Shown piece by piece: positions 36,070 to 50,301 of a DNA stretch of 64,000 nt (positions within the stretch are counted from its first letter, which is position 1; each line of letters begins with the position of its first letter). The stretch comes from Stratiolaelaps scimitus (lineage: Eukaryota > Arthropoda > Arachnida > Mesostigmata > Laelapidae). The translations under genes and the position numbers were made by a program. The notes under the pieces are model-generated. The model made no database searches. It was not told the DNA's origin and was given only the letters and a program-made list of their open reading frames with translations. The stretch is from positions 3,198,501 to 3,262,500 of the forward strand of contig JABWDB010000009.1 in the NCBI GenBank assembly GCA_019614645.1, written 5' to 3'.

Positions 36070-36602
36070 CTACAGAGAGACATTTTCGGTTTAGCCACAC
36101 AACGAACACAGAGAATGTGGAAACGAAGAGAGATTGGGACATGTTAGTAGTCGGCAGGACCCATTGATTTTGCTATGATTGACCATTATCTACAGTATTT
36201 GATGTAGAAAAGATACGCGAACGCGTGGTGCACACAGTGCCGGTAGGAAGTACAGAGACTCTGCTTCGTTCCATGGATGATAATATAGAAAGAACAGTAG
36301 TTTCGGAACGTATTGACATTTGCAGCAATATTAGCCAAGTTCACCAAGCTAACTCCCCCCCTTACGGGTGTTTGACGAGATGGTCTCAGCGGCGCTAATC
36401 CGCCTGTGATTGGAGCGATTCAGCTGTTTCCTCATAGACCCGTGAAGGGTAGAGGGCGTGTAAGGGTTTCGTCCTCTAACGCCTTTGAGCTTTACGGCGA
36501 GAATCACTCATAGCAGCACCCTTCGCCGAATATTAACCAAGCTGCAGATATTTCTCTTTTGACACGATGACACGATCTGTCGTAGCTAGCTAATGAACTA
36601 AC

Positions 36603-36775
36603 CATGATGAGTTTGGCAGCAACGCAGGCAGAGAGGAAACCCATAAAGGAGATCATGTTCGGTGTGATGAATGAGAACACCTTCGCGAAGTCCGTCACCC
36701 GATTGAAGATTTGTGCCAACGGCGTGTGAATGTAGTTGTTCACCTGATCCAGCATCATCATCTTCACCGAGAGAC
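36603..36775 (-). CDS. CPES-like enzyme, exon 2
   Basis: The acceptor (cgcttgcacag) and donor (atcatg|gttagt) bound 2 bases plus 57 codons, entered in phase 1 and left in phase 0. The peptide LSVKMMMLDQVNNYIHTPLA, then VTDFAKVFSFITPNMISFMG and a small-residue helix (ACVAAKLIM), matches the segment that precedes the catalytic motif in animal CPES-like proteins (TPN-x-I/F helix). The fit to this family is from memory of its general pattern, not an alignment. Confidence 0.8.
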
Positions 36776-36830
36776 CTGTGCAAGCGACGGATGCCGATCC
36801 GCACGGTAGCAACCAGCAGACGAGTTAATG

Positions 36831-36905
36831 TTAAAGGTTTTATTATTATTATTATTCGTTTATTAAAGAAACTGCAATTTTGCAATACTTGAGTTCTCTC
36901 AAATG
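36831..36905 (+). repeat. Dispersed repeat family R2, copy B
   Basis: After an (att)n tract, tttattaaagaaactgcaat, tttgcaatacttgagtt and a short flank match the copies at 3.1 and 51.75 kb. It lies antisense in CPES intron 1. Confidence 0.6.
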
Positions 36906-37824
36906 TCATCGCGTCGCGCGACAACTTGAACCGACGGCCACTGGCTTTCTTATAACCAAAATCTTAGCCACTATCCAAGCCACCATACACAATACCGAGG
37001 GCTCATTCGAGGTGAATGGATTTGAGCGAAGCTGGCGTCATCCTTGGGGCATCATTGTTTCACGCGTTGTCATTATTGTCATAAGAGCTTTCTGTCAAAT
37101 CTTTTTCGGCCAAACGAATCGCGTCACGCAACTCGTCTCAGTCAAGAGGGGACAACACCAATACAACCCAAATTGTATAATAATAATAATAGTAATAATA
37201 GGTTCTGTGTAAATCCTGACTGTACTTATACCAATCGTAACCTACACAAAATACTGCTCTACCGATTTCTATGGCATTGAACCTCATTCCATGTCGAGCA
37301 TTTGCCGTGTGGCGGTGGACAAACAACCTGTGAACTGTAGGACATTTGTACATTCATGGGACTCTGATGATTTCGGCGAAACCACCGGTTTCTCTCACGA
37401 GGCATCGACTACGCACTGTCTGGGAACGCATCCACGTCTCTAAGTGGTCCATTAATGGTGCCCCGTTGTTGGACACAGTCCCGCCCTCCCGAACCTCGGA
37501 AGGTTCCACCCGCAGCCACAGATGAACAAAAGATGTAGGACGACTAACCACGATCTCTTCGGAGGGAAGGGGGAGGGGAGAGGCGCTTCATCAGAACTGC
37601 TGTACTATTCATTATTTCTTCGGACGCTTGTGAAGAGGCGTGTTGCGTGTCACTATGATTTACTCCTGCACCAGCCCCCACACGTTATCCGCTGCCTGAC
37701 TACCCTTTCAAGTACTTCTTTTCGTCCCTCATAATCGCCTCGAGAAAGTTCCCTAGTTTCCTTTTGCCAATCCACTCGCTCCTCCCTCTCTTTCTTTCTT
37801 TCTTTCTTTCCCTGGGTAACGGAC

Positions 37825-38023
37825 CTGTGAAGGGGGAAAATAGCTTCGGGGGAGGCTCCTGTGGTGCTGCTGCATGGAGCGTCGAGACGTCCGGAGCAGG
37901 CGATGATGGTGTCGGCGGGGGCAGGCTCTGGATTCGGTAGTAGAGAGCCACGTCCATCCACAGGAAGTACATGAGTAGGCCAGCCGTGACCATGACGGTG
38001 GCCCGGTGCTCTGAGACCTTCAT
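37825..38023 (-). CDS. Cpes: CPES-like enzyme, exon 1 (start)
   Basis: The gene is proposed to encode ceramide phosphoethanolamine synthase, which moves phosphoethanolamine from CDP-ethanolamine to ceramide in the secretory pathway lumen of arthropods and makes the main sphingophospholipid in place of sphingomyelin. The ATG at 38023 (A at -3) opens 66 codons plus 1 base, to the donor ttcacag|gtccgt. The peptide starts MKVSEHR, has a membrane span at about 8-29 (ATVMVTAGLLMYFLWMDVAL) and then a Pro/Ser-rich lumenal or linker region ending PKLFSPFTG. The frame is open upstream but without another ATG. An acceptor-like cttccag ending at 38184 hints at a 5' UTR intron. Six exons give about 366 residues. 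A different CDP-alcohol phosphotransferase remains possible, but the exon 2-3 sequence favours CPES. Confidence 0.7.
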
Positions 38024-38735
38024 CGTGGCGGTACGAGCGAGGAGAGACGTGTCGGGTGTGCGATAGGGTACTTTGAACTGGGCGCGGATTCTAGTGCTCC
38101 GTGTGATCGCCGACACGAAGCAACACCGCTTCGATCCTCAGAATGCGCTTCGCTCCCGTCTACGTCATAGCCCGCTGTGATACCTGGAAGTAGGCGAAAC
38201 GAACACCGTCATTGGATAAGAATTACGCTGATCTTTATCAAGATTTTGATCAGTGACAACTTTGCTAAATATGATTACGTTGAACTTCAATGGCCGCACT
38301 TTCAAACCTACCCCATAACACCATACGTGCTCAACATGAGCGATTGCATGAAGATCGAATTTACGATAATTCCCGTGTGCAATTATGAGCATTACGAAAC
38401 AGAAAAAGGACACCTAATCATTAATAACTAATAATCATATGCTAGTAAAACGCAATACATTCGCTGCATACTCATTGACGAACGTCGTGCTGAGTTGGGC
38501 AATCTGCCACCCCATGTACACTCAGACACGAGCAAATGCGGGACTCGGATTATTCGTTTGTACAGATCGAAAAATGGATTGAGTTGACGATTCAATATCG
38601 TTTTGAATGCAAACAGTCAGGCCCGGCCAAGTTAACCACTCGATAGAAGTGCTGGCGTGTCCTGACACACGTATCATCGATATATTATTGTGACTAACTG
38701 TTCATTATCTGCTTTTCTCGACTGGCGCGTGTACA

Positions 38736-38774
<39 letters not shown>

Positions 38775-39597
38775 TTTTCTCTTTATCTCTCTTTGTACCT
38801 TAATACATAATTACCGAGGTGTTGTATATTGGGATCCCAGCAATTCTGCACCCCCTGGTACACCCTGTGTTATATCTCCATATAACATACAAGATAGAGC
38901 TGTTAGGTATTGTGTACGAGACACAAAAGCATTGACGTGATGAGCTGTTACGATCGATGCTGTACGATCCTCACGGGCATATACGTCTATTGTACTAATA
39001 TCAAGCGTTGGCAATAAGAAAATTATGTGTGCCTATCGGTCTATCTAGCCAAACGGTGGTGGACTCAGCTCATAATCGTGATATCAGTAGTGTATTGTAA
39101 TCTACATAATGTGGGCTGTTCCTACTCTGAGTGGGACTCGGAAGCTTGCTCTGTTTCGCCGCCCTCTCTGCGGCAATCTCACCTCATAGCATATCCATGC
39201 CCTTACACTAGTGTCAGGTTGCTATAGTAAGACGCGAATATATAGTGGGGGTTAGCTCCAAAAAATCAATATTAGGCACAATCAACGGATGCCGCAGCGA
39301 TCATCAAACTGTGAGAACATATTAGATAGAAAAAATCCATGTAGAAATCTATTGATTATCTCAGAACGCTAAGCGAGATCAGCCGAACGATCAAGAAGAC
39401 GATGCATGCCACCGGTGCCGACGAATCAACAACAACGAACAAGATGCAAGCACACGAGGTGGTCAAGATGGACAATAATTATTGTAGCAGCCATCTCTCT
39501 CTCGATTTCTTTATTTCAATCTGATCTACACTTGAGCATCGCGTGCTTAGCCTTCATTCAAGTTTTGGAACCTTATTTAATTATAGACACGCCTTAT

Positions 39598-39645
39598 TCA
39601 CTCGCTACGGTGGTACTCGCTACGGGGGTACTCGCTACGGTGCCA
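39598..39645. repeat. Tandem repeat, three 16-bp units
   Basis: Three copies of actcgctacggtggt-like units follow each other with one or two differences. Confidence 0.8.
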
Positions 39646-40146
39646 CAGCGCAGGCTTCAGTCCGGTGAGTCAAGTCAACGACCGCCGTCTCCTCCCCATC
39701 TTACGGGTGTTAAGGGCGCGCGCTATGAATGCACAGTCTCTCCACCTGACCAAGCACTTCCTGGTTTTCGTGTCAAGTCTCGGGGAATCCTGCTGGCAGT
39801 CTGATAAGAAGCAATCGGTCGTTGCCCCTCAGGCTCGACTTGGGCCTGCGCCTAGCTGAGCCTATTTTTTGCTGATCATGACGATCTTCGCCGCCGCCGC
39901 CGCCGCCCCCCACACAAAATGACACTGAGCATTGCCCAGCTACCTCTCTGTGCGAATTGCTAGCGAAGGTGCAGCTCGAACAAACACATACGTGCATGAG
40001 TGACAAGCACCCACGGGTGATTTCAGCCCAGCGGCGGCTCGTGTCGTCCATTCACGTATAATAATAATAGCGGACGAACACGCTATAACAAGTCGCCACA
40101 TTTTGCCTGTTCGTGCAGGTACGCGTGTTACTATGCAACAACATAC

Positions 40147-40183
<37 letters not shown>

Positions 40184-42629
40184 AACACAACAGGAACACG
40201 TGACTATTGTCCGTTGTTGGATCGAGTCATGAATAGCGCGCGGGGAGAGTGTATGAGCCGCGCTTCTAGGGGAGTCCATCTCCACAAGAATCGCCAGCGG
40301 TTTGCTTCTATAACGCCTACATAAACAACAACAACAAGAACAACAGCACTAATAACAATTGCAATTCGTTTGCACCGTTCAGTGTGCGGAGACCGATATA
40401 TGTATCCTTTGAGCAATCGCGCATTCATTCGTTCAGTCGACCAACGGCTTCGGCGTTGAAAGCCAACGAGCCTCTATGTTCTACCTATGTCGATATACAA
40501 TACACCGTTGTACTGTACCCCACACCAGCTACAATAGCAATTTCTGCTAGCCTAGCCACCAAGGCTGGGTTGGTCTCCTCCGTCTGACGAATGTCGAAAT
40601 ACGAAACGTCGAAACATGAACGCCACGGCCCAGAATAATGAGGCGAGTCGTCCACCGGATTGCACCTCCCCTCTGAGCAGGAGCAAGTCAACGAATGCAT
40701 GAAGACACCAATTACGGGTGTGTATATACGCTGCTATCACTTCCGCTGCTGTATGATCTCTGTGTTTATAGATGTTTCATTGACGTTTGCGGACATATTT
40801 GTTCTATTTTCTTCCGAAGATGAGGCTTCACGTCGTTTTGTGCCTTCTGTGCTTACTAGTCTACTCGAATTTTACGAATTTGCTTTTTCGAGAAGCTACT
40901 TCCGTTCACATTTTCTTCTGGTCATTGTATTGACTATATTCAAAATCGCGCTATTCGAAAGCTTCTATTTCTTATTTTCGTCTCCTCGAGGTATGATCCT
41001 GATGCTGCTATACCATACACGTATACAATGAACGTCCCCCAGAGACCCAAGCGTTACCTCGTGCATTTACATATTCATGCGATTTGTTCGATCGTTTTGA
41101 GCAACGTCGACCCGCGTGTCCTGCACTGAGATCGACCAAGTGTTTATTAGAATTTGTTTGCTTACAGACGTGTGTGTTATACCGCCCCGAGAGTATAAGG
41201 TCCACATGCTGTCCGTTTGTCAATACGGCGCGCCGGGTTTGGCCAGATCAACCGCCGACCCAAAAAACAGGTCCAATCACAAATGACGAGCGGATGACGT
41301 CGAGTCGAATTGTTCTCATCGTTATCATCATCGTGAGCGTTCGCTGGGTTAGGTTGCACTGTTAGGTTGTATTGTTAGATTGTACTGGAATGGAACACTG
41401 ACCATTCGATGTCAGTTGATCTGTGCTGTCTAGATGACAATGGGTCCCCGCCGCTAGAAATGTGTCCCTAGTTCGGCGAAACTCACAGCCGGCACAGAGC
41501 ATCTACGCGTGCATCCGGTGTGCTGCTCGGAAAAGCTTGTCCTACCTATTCCATTGCCAATGTAGAGCTCTGCCAACAATTAGGGTCGAGTTCTATGCAC
41601 TCATCAACTAAGAGCAGCTTCCACCCGACAGCAAGGTACACCATGATACTCGCAGTTGCCGCTGTTGTTGTTGTTGTTACGCGTATAGTGGACGAGTTCG
41701 CTTTGGACACTCGTCGCGCGCTCATCCAATAGAGAAATGCATGGTCAAGGGGTCACGATAGTTTCAGATCAGCGGCCGCAGAATAAAGCCAACCTTGCCC
41801 CGCCGCGGACCCGCACACCGGGCCGGTTGGCCACTCCGATCCAGTCGCTAGTTGTCGACAGCACGCGAACGCTCTCAAAGGCCAGCCATGGTCACACAAG
41901 TTTAACACTGGGTACCCGCAGGGGCACACACGCGAACTCACTGGCGCAGAAATCGACATCCGTCCGAGACACGCTCGCTTTTCTCGGCCGGCAACCATGG
42001 CAAGTACAAGCATGATGTTAGCCGGCGCGTTCTTATATGTGCATACATATAACATCTCAGCTCATGGCACCGCCGCCGGATCAGTCAGCTCGTATCAGGC
42101 ACATTCACGGCAGCTGAATATGACGAACGAGCTGAGGAGGTGCTCGGATCGTTGATTCAATGAAAGCCCGCTGCACAATGGGCCGTCCCTGAGCAACTAG
42201 CACACACGATGACCTTGCCACACCACCACCACAAACTTCTCAATACACAGCTTGCGTTACGTACAACGAATTGTGTTATAACTCACAATCGAACTTGTAA
42301 CTATACGAAGGGAGGCGACATGCAATTGCCATCGACGACGAACGCTCCCGTCTCGAGATCGGGTAGCAGTGAATAACGATGACGGGACCATATATGTGAC
42401 GACAATGCGATTGGTCAATATTAGCCGAACTCGGAAGGCAACGCCAGTGAGCACAGGACTGCAACAAGCAACAGACGGAGGCACACAAAACAAGCTGCGT
42501 AATTATTCCTGTTGGCCAGCACAGTCGTGTCGCACAACAGTAGTATAACATATACTATATGTTATATATACACACACACACACTACATATACAATACATG
42601 CAATCTGAATCGGAATACGCACCACGCCG

Positions 42630-42669
42630 ATCAGGGGGTGATCGGTTAGGCCCGGGGGGGGGGGGGGGG
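42630..42669. repeat. gatca hairpin followed by G16 run
   Basis: gatcagggggtgatc (5-bp arms around a G5 loop) is followed by an unbroken run of 16 G at 42654-42669. Confidence 0.8.
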
Positions 42670-45600
42670 CTAGGCAAGAGCTGACCACCGGGGGTGAATC
42701 TCTCAGACAAATCTGTCACTAGGAAAATAAGAAAAATCGACCCATTGAACTTTGATCCTCAATGAATTAATGGCCGCACAAAAAGCAGCCACTAGAGCTT
42801 CTCACATGACCTACTAACAAAATCATCTTTAAGCGCAGGAAGGCGCGTTATATTCAATTCAAATCATGTTATACGGTGCGTTTCCTTAGTTGGCACGTTG
42901 GTCTTGGGATACATTATACTCGTGTATAGTTCATACTCGCTTGAGATTTGGGAAATTACCTCGTTGATTCATTGAGAAATAAATTCCCAAAGCAGTTCTT
43001 GGCATAAATGGCACAGATTAGATATAGCCAAATCTATTCGGACGTATGAACGAGTCCGCCAGAGAGAACACAACCACAGAACACCACGGTTGACGTGAAC
43101 ATTTTCCAATTCGACCAATTTCCAATCACGGCGCCACACGGAGCATTCGAATCGACAGGGTCGGTCAGTTGGTCGATCGGTCGGGATGCAGAACTCTAGA
43201 CGCAGAATCCAACAAGAACCTGTCGAGTTCCGATCAGCGATAGCGCATTCTGCCTATATGTGATGATTAATTGGCGCTGGTAACTTGCCCTTCATAGCGA
43301 AACCGCGTGCGAGCTAGCTGAACTACTTGCTAACTCAGATTAAAACGTTCCACTTTACTCGATGTATCCTCCACGTTTCAAAAATGTTATCGTCAACGGC
43401 TGTTACATTGTCCAAGTCAAGCTTTTTGGTGATGCCTTGGCCCGAGTCGACGTGTGGAGCTGAGAACGGGGTGACGTTGCTGGGGCCACTACAGCCCAGA
43501 AGGCGGAAGAAACAGCTCCCGAACGGAGGTGTCTCGGTGTCCACGGGAGAGTGGGTTGCTTGTTAATCGTCATCTTAATCGCAGCAATTTTGCCTCGGAG
43601 AGAGGGGCTGGTCGCCATCCGCCAACACGAACAAAACCCTACCCTATTCCTGCTCTCTTTGTCCGGCATTAATCATTGTCGCTTTTCACTTTCAGCCGCA
43701 CAGATTCGTTTGGTCCTCTAACTACACGTCTCATCCATGAATCGAATTGACCTATCCACGCCTGTTCACTGGTCGCCACTGAGAGCACCATGTAGCCAGA
43801 GACATACGCCAGCGACGGGACGATGCACAGCATACAGGCGGTGATTTCTTGCTAGATTGCTTCTGCTGCCCGTCTTTGTGACCCCGATCGTTAAACGCGG
43901 TGCAAAACAACAGCAAACAACTTGTTGTAGTCGTCGTCGTCGTAAGGCTGATAGGGCGCTAAGGCTAGGGCGCTAAGGTTGGGGAAATTGATTCCTCTCT
44001 CAGTCCAGAGCAAAACAGTAGATTCTACGCGAAGCATTAGAGAACAACGACACCCAGCCGCGCGCGACTCACCAGCCAACGCTGTTTGCCGGCTGACGGG
44101 CGGCCAACCAGATAGGCACACATAGGCGCTTGAGCTTGCGTGGGTGTTGCATATATGAGTTCGCTGGTGTCCAATACAAACCCGAGGTGATTTCTACCGG
44201 GGCTTATGTCGCGGCGGTGGTTCGCCACTGCGGCTGCTGAAGCTGGTGCTGATTCAGCAGCGACAATGTTCCGACATATTTGCTCGGTACGCCGGCTACG
44301 AACTTCGCGAGACGTGCAAGCTCAGTGCTTAGTTAACTCGTAGGCCACCCACACCACCACTGGCCTCGATGGACAGTAATGTATTGTGGGTGAGGTCATC
44401 TGTCGTTGGCTAGATCGTTGCCAGCGTAGCACGTTGACGATGATGACGTTGGTGACGCTGGCTTACTACGAGCTGGGTACATTTGTGCGCGGTTGACAGA
44501 TGCTGATCAGGGAGGAACCGGCGCGTTGTTCCCTTTCGAGGCCTGAGTGTAGACCTATGACCGGCAGTATTCGCTGCCTTCTTAGATGAAGGTCTCCCGA
44601 GTTCAGCTGCTATCAGTGTGAAATTGAGTGGACCAGAAAGCCGAGCTCACCGCTGGCCTCGGCGGTGATACATGGGTTCGTTTAGTGCCTGTGGCAAACT
44701 AGTACATCATGTGAGTTCAAGCTGGTTACGTGTAAATGAAGGAGGCACTCGTATGGTATGGTCATGATATTGCAACGGACTTGGTAAATCTCCAGAAAAA
44801 CAAACAAACCTCAAGGTTCATCTGACTTCTCAGGTTGCGTCCAGAATCTCCAGTTCCTGAGATCGCCGCGCGACTTGACCTAACCTGCTATCGAGACGGT
44901 AGTCGAGTAGTGTATATTAGCCTTTTTTTTTAGGTGTTTAGCATAGATGAACAACTGCAGGCTCAACCCAAGTCTCCATAGGGGCTTGCATACGTGCCTA
45001 ACACGAAGGTACGTCTAAGTTTCCCTGAACGTACCCATCTATTTACAAACTTGTCGGATCGATTTCGCCATTCGGGAGAGATATGAACGATTCCCTACGA
45101 TATGACACTTGTTACTTGCGCAGTCTGTGTGAAGCAGGGTGCTACGACCACAGCGAGATATGCATCCATAACACGCGCCACGTATATTTCCTGCTAAGCC
45201 GCGAGTAAAAATCCGTCCTACACCGTTTCATGAGGTTTCCTTGGCGTGATTTATCTGACCAACTTTGGTGGCAGATATATGCGTTCCTGCCACAAGATGA
45301 AACCAAACCACTGATGGATTATCATTAACGAAGTGAATATATCTTGTTGATATACGCTGACCAAGCAGCGCATTGAGCGCAGCTGTTACCATCCGTGAGT
45401 TGTGCGAATTTTTCGCAGAACCGTGATCAAGTAACCACAACGGTCTATGATATGAACGTGGACAGGTGGAGAAGACAACTCACCGGATGTCCACCCATCA
45501 TAAGAGCTGGATCTTCGTCTTTCGACAACTATGATCGCAAGGTCGCGTTTTGTATTTTCGGCCGTACATGTCGTTCGAAAATTGTGGCCGTCTCGCTCAG

Positions 45601-48600
45601 CAAGAAACGGCAACAAATTACAGCTCTCTCACAACTCGATACGAAGCGAGAAGAGCCGCCGCCTCCACCATATCCCGGACGAACGCGACCTCTCCCGTGG
45701 AAAAAAAACCTCCGAGTCGAAACGCTCGCTCGTCTGTGCCCTGCCGCGCGTGGTAGATCGACAACGCGACCTATTTCCGTCTCATGTGTGGTGGTATCTA
45801 TATATAGCAACTGGACAGGTCGCAGAAGATCTCCGTCGGCGTCGCAAACCTACTGGTAGACGTCGATAGCGATAACATATGCGGCCATAGTTGATTGCAA
45901 TCGAGAACGAGAACAAACGGAAAATATTAGCTTGGTGCGAGCGTCGCAGCGTCCCGTTCTTGCGCGCTGTTGTCCACTCGGTACTATATCCGTACTCGCT
46001 TGACGACGCCGACCCGGATGGGAATCTATCTTCAGTATTTTTCTGAAACTCCCTCGCTATGTGATTCGCTCTCTCGGTTGCTCGAACCGTGCCGTGGGCG
46101 GCACTGAAGGCAAAGTCTCTCGATCTATACGCACCATGATAGCAGCGCGTGTACGGAATATACAGAATCCGCTGTAGACACAGTCGTTACAGACTTCTCA
46201 TATTGGCCTTGTGGATGCCATCTCTTGACGGGAACGATATGGGATCGGTGAGTGCGACCGAATCACTGCCAGTGACCCGCCTCGGACAACGGGGTGCGCG
46301 TGTGCTCAGCACGGTGCGGAGCGATTGCATAGACAAGTCGATCATAGCTAGCCGCATCGTTAGCGTTATCGTATGTGCTGCGAATTACGTCGTCTGTCAA
46401 TCTCTTGTCACGCTCACTAATCATTGACAAATGCTCGAATTTCTCCTTCTGACCTAGTATTTGTTCCGATTCGGTTAGCTTGGGTGGGTGTCAGCAAGGG
46501 AAGAGAGGGGATGATAGCTTCAAGGAGCCATAAAATGCCGTCGTCAAAAGTGAAACATATTTTCCGCCCATTGCAACAACAGTGCACACATCCGTTCGTC
46601 GTCAATAAATGAATTATTATTATGGGGTTTGTAGAGGGGGCGATCATTGACAGCAGGGGCAACTGCGTTCCCTCAGTTCCGCAGCAGAACGTCCGACGCG
46701 CTCATCATTTTGCACGGGCGGCGTTCACAGCTTACGTGTGGCGTAGTGCATTTTGCCATCAAGCTTGCGGCACCGACCCAACCTGTACACGGACCAGCAA
46801 TAGTGCAAACGATGCGTACATGCATGCATACAAATATGGGGATTTCATGGAGACAACTACTCGTTTGCGGAATAAATAATAAAGTTGAGAAGCTCCCTTG
46901 GGGCCAACCACAGACGGTGGGAGTCTCTCCTCGCTCGCTCTCTCTCTCTCGCGCTCTGCCTCGACGAACTCGAACATCGTTTTCAGCTCTAGCGTTTAGT
47001 GAGGTTTCCGGCTTCGGGGCTCAGTAAACAGGGAAGTTTTGATATCGTCGAAGGGAATCCATTGGTTCGGATCAGCATACAAAAATATCGAATTGAGGTG
47101 GCGTCCGTCGTTCTTCTGTCCTGGTCATTTTCATTGTACGTTCTATATATTTGGTACACTGCGGCCGACAGCAAATTAAATCCGGATTGTTTATTCAGAA
47201 GATCTGTGTGTTGCCCAGTTCAGCAGCCCACATAGAGCTGAGATAAAGCAGTGCCAGAATTAGAAGACGCCGATCTGCAAGAATCCGTCAAATACTTACA
47301 TACACACACACACACACGAAGCGCCTGTTTGAAATATCAGCATTTCCCATTTTTAAAACAATCTACCTCTGATAACAACGTCACGTTCACTCGTCACGTC
47401 AACAAAGGACGACGGCAGCAACAACAGCAACTATAACAACAACAATCAACCGCTCAAAATAATCTCTATATCAATCCAATTCTCTTTCCTGCATCCTAAG
47501 TCAACATGTAGCTGGTCCCCTGCAAAGCGGTCAGCTCAGAGCAGCTGTTGCACAATCGCGATTACGTCTCAGTTCGGCGGCGCTATCAGCCGGCACCTTT
47601 ACGCTTCGTTACACGATTGGAGGAAGAAAAAAAAAATGTTTCGTATCGTTGTGCGTTCACAACCCTCCGTATTCATGGGGCGACGTCCGTTCGCGATCCA
47701 GTGACGACCTCGCTACTGGCGGTAATCAGCCCATTTCCCAGAGTCCGGACCCAGTCCGGCATCGAGCCTAACTGACTCGGCAACTCTTGAATCGTTAATC
47801 CTCTCCCTCTGTCTCTCTCTTGCTCTCTTATATATATAGATATTTAAATATATCTTCATCTTTCACACGTTTTCCCCCGCGCAGTGATCGCGCAATTAGC
47901 GACCACAACCCTAAGTGCATAACTGATTCGTCCGATTCATTAAGCCGAAAAAAGGAAATCGGTCGTCGGCAAACGCCGGCCGAACGATTGCTGAGGGCAG
48001 GATGACATCGAAACAGATTCACCGTCACCGAGCTGCGTTGGACGGTGACGTCCTATCGTCCGCTCTCTCAATTAACCACACGACACGCCGGTGGTAAAAG
48101 TCGGTATCGTCGACGACGTGGCTGCTCGAACGAGCTAAAAACGATCATCGGAATCGTCCGCAGGAGCACAACGAGAGCGGGCAGGAGGTGTTACAACTCA
48201 CCAGTAGCAGCAATACACAACCGGGTGGATACGGAGCGCCGCTCGCCGATTGTAAACAACAAAACTAGCTTCGTCCGAGAGCGTCAATTTTCTTCTCACG
48301 CGGGAACGTGCTTGCAAAAGCTCACCTCATGACGTTTTTATGGGGCCTCTGCCCCCCGGCCAGCGTAACGGTGTGCGTGGTTCGGTGTCGAAGCGGAAGA
48401 GATAGAACACATTGAAACAACACGAGACAACGATGCGAGGACCCGGCGGTGCTCGAGAATGACCGGTGACAGCCGTAGGTAGACTCAGGTAGATAGACGA
48501 CCAGCTGATGTTTCCGTTGTCTTGACTCATCAAGGCTAGCAGCCGAATGATCAAGCTTCTATGGTAGGTTGTTGAAGAATCGCGCATTTGGAGGATGTCA

Positions 48601-49884
48601 CGAGGAAAAATCTTAGCCACTTACGAACGACCCAATGAGGAAGTACGTCGCCGCATCGCATTACGATGTAGTTCCATACTCTGTGTTTAACGATGAAGGA
48701 GAGTACGACGGATCAAATGGCCATAATAATAGTATTAATAATAGTAATAATCACTTGCAGGTACAACATCGAGCTGCAACCTGGTGATCTATAATTAGAA
48801 CACCTCGAGAAATAGCAACAGAATAGTTACTCTTGCTTCGATTCTGATAGATGCTACTGTTAGAAATTGGATTGGCATTCTACAAGCATTCGCCTTCAAG
48901 CAAGTGCGGACCGCGTGGACCGACAACCCCGTTTACAATCATCAAGGGTAAATATGTATATATATATATATATATATGGTTTGCCTTCTAAAGGAGGTAT
49001 TATTCAGCAAGCAGCTATTATCCGGCAGTTGAAAGCTGAATGCGCCCGCTCGTTGAACACATTCAATTATCTGCCTCGGCTCAGAGGCGCCCACACATCC
49101 GCATCGAACACACAGCAGCCACTTACCACTTCGCATCTGGTCGTCTGAAGAGAAACAGTGACGGATGTGGACATGGAGTGTAAAGACCAATATATTGTAT
49201 CCATGCATTGACGTTATCTCGCACTCACACACAGTTGGCGTTCATCGACGACCGAGAGAGGTAGTGACACTTTTCTTTCTTTGACCAAACGAATGGGGCT
49301 GACAACGAGTCAACGTTTAGCCGACGCGATGGGTGAGCTGCTTAGATATGATGTGATTAGACGACATAGCTAGACGATGACTGGCCACGCTATCAATTAC
49401 GTACACCCTAGCTAGAAACGATCAGTCAACAATAGCTTTGCGGAGCAGCAGCCCTCTCGCGTTCTGTGATAAGGTTCTGTGAAATAACATAGGGAATATA
49501 TAGAATTGTATGTAACGATATATCGAAAATGTATATATATATATATATATATATCTAGCCGCCTACTGCGACAGGCAATGTGATTCGATTCGAGCTGTTC
49601 AGTTAGAGGATAAATGTACATTAGAAAGTTAACAGCCACTATAATATCGAAGTAACATCGAAGTAATGCCAAGCGTGGAGCCGGCTCTAGGGAAGAGATA
49701 GACTCTCAGCAGAGGCTGGTTTTTGGCAGGCAGAGGCGGCGTTTTGTCAACCACGTCAACACCCCTGCACTGAATCGGCCCACTTTCATGGAGATTGGAA
49801 TGTCCCTGGTGGTGTCCGGGCGTTTGAAAAAAATGTTCTCCTCTCAAAAGACAAAAAAATAGCCGCTATAATATCGTCGAGCAT

Positions 49885-50301
49885 TATGGTGGCCTGGTGG
49901 TGCACTCGTGTGCGCCTTGTAATCGGAGGAGACACGTAGGTGCACGGGTTCAATCCCGACTGTTGCACATTTGCATTTCAAACATGGGGGTGTCTGGTCG
50001 TATAGGGAAGGCCTATCTCTCGGCTGGTGGGAGTCGTGTGGGTGAGACAACCGCTGCCTGAGAAGTCCTGTGAGAAGTGCTGCTATCTAGTACCTGGTGT
50101 AACTGACAACAGAGGCGGGTCCGTGTGGTCTCCTCGGCGGGAGACTCTCTACTGCCTGTTTTTTTGAAGTACAATTACAGACGACAAGGTATGAGATCAT
50201 CATCTCCTCATTCCTCCGGATTGGGGTCCCTCTTATGATGCAATGCCGAAAAGCACTACCGTCGACGTTAAATGTTGGCTGAGCGTCAGCCCGGAAAATG
50301 T
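49885..50301 (+). mobile_element. tRNA-derived SINE copy 4, with extra internal segment
   Basis: The A-box-like tggcctggtgg (about 49889) and B box gggttcaatccc (about 49948) frame an anticodon-loop-like cttgtaa, suggesting a Thr-type tRNA ancestor. The shared body starts with ttgcacatttgcatttca (to about 50008), is interrupted by about 220 GC-richer bases, and resumes at 50230 with tatgatgcaatgccg, gacgttaaatgttggct and gtcagcccggaaaat. Either this is a long subfamily, or another element has inserted. Confidence 0.7.

Larger units (their letters stand above)
38024..49884. other. Gene-free stretch
   Basis: No coding exon is supported. AT arrays lie at 38737-38770, 40150-40180 and 48955-48977. 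A three-unit tandem repeat is at 39598-39645, a three-unit gttaggttg-type repeat at about 41348-41390, and a 16-base G run at 42654-42669. Frames in 39.4-48.6 kb are short and compositionally random on both strands. GC-rich parts at 43.4-46.0 kb might be regulatory, but nothing specific is visible. Confidence 0.45.
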
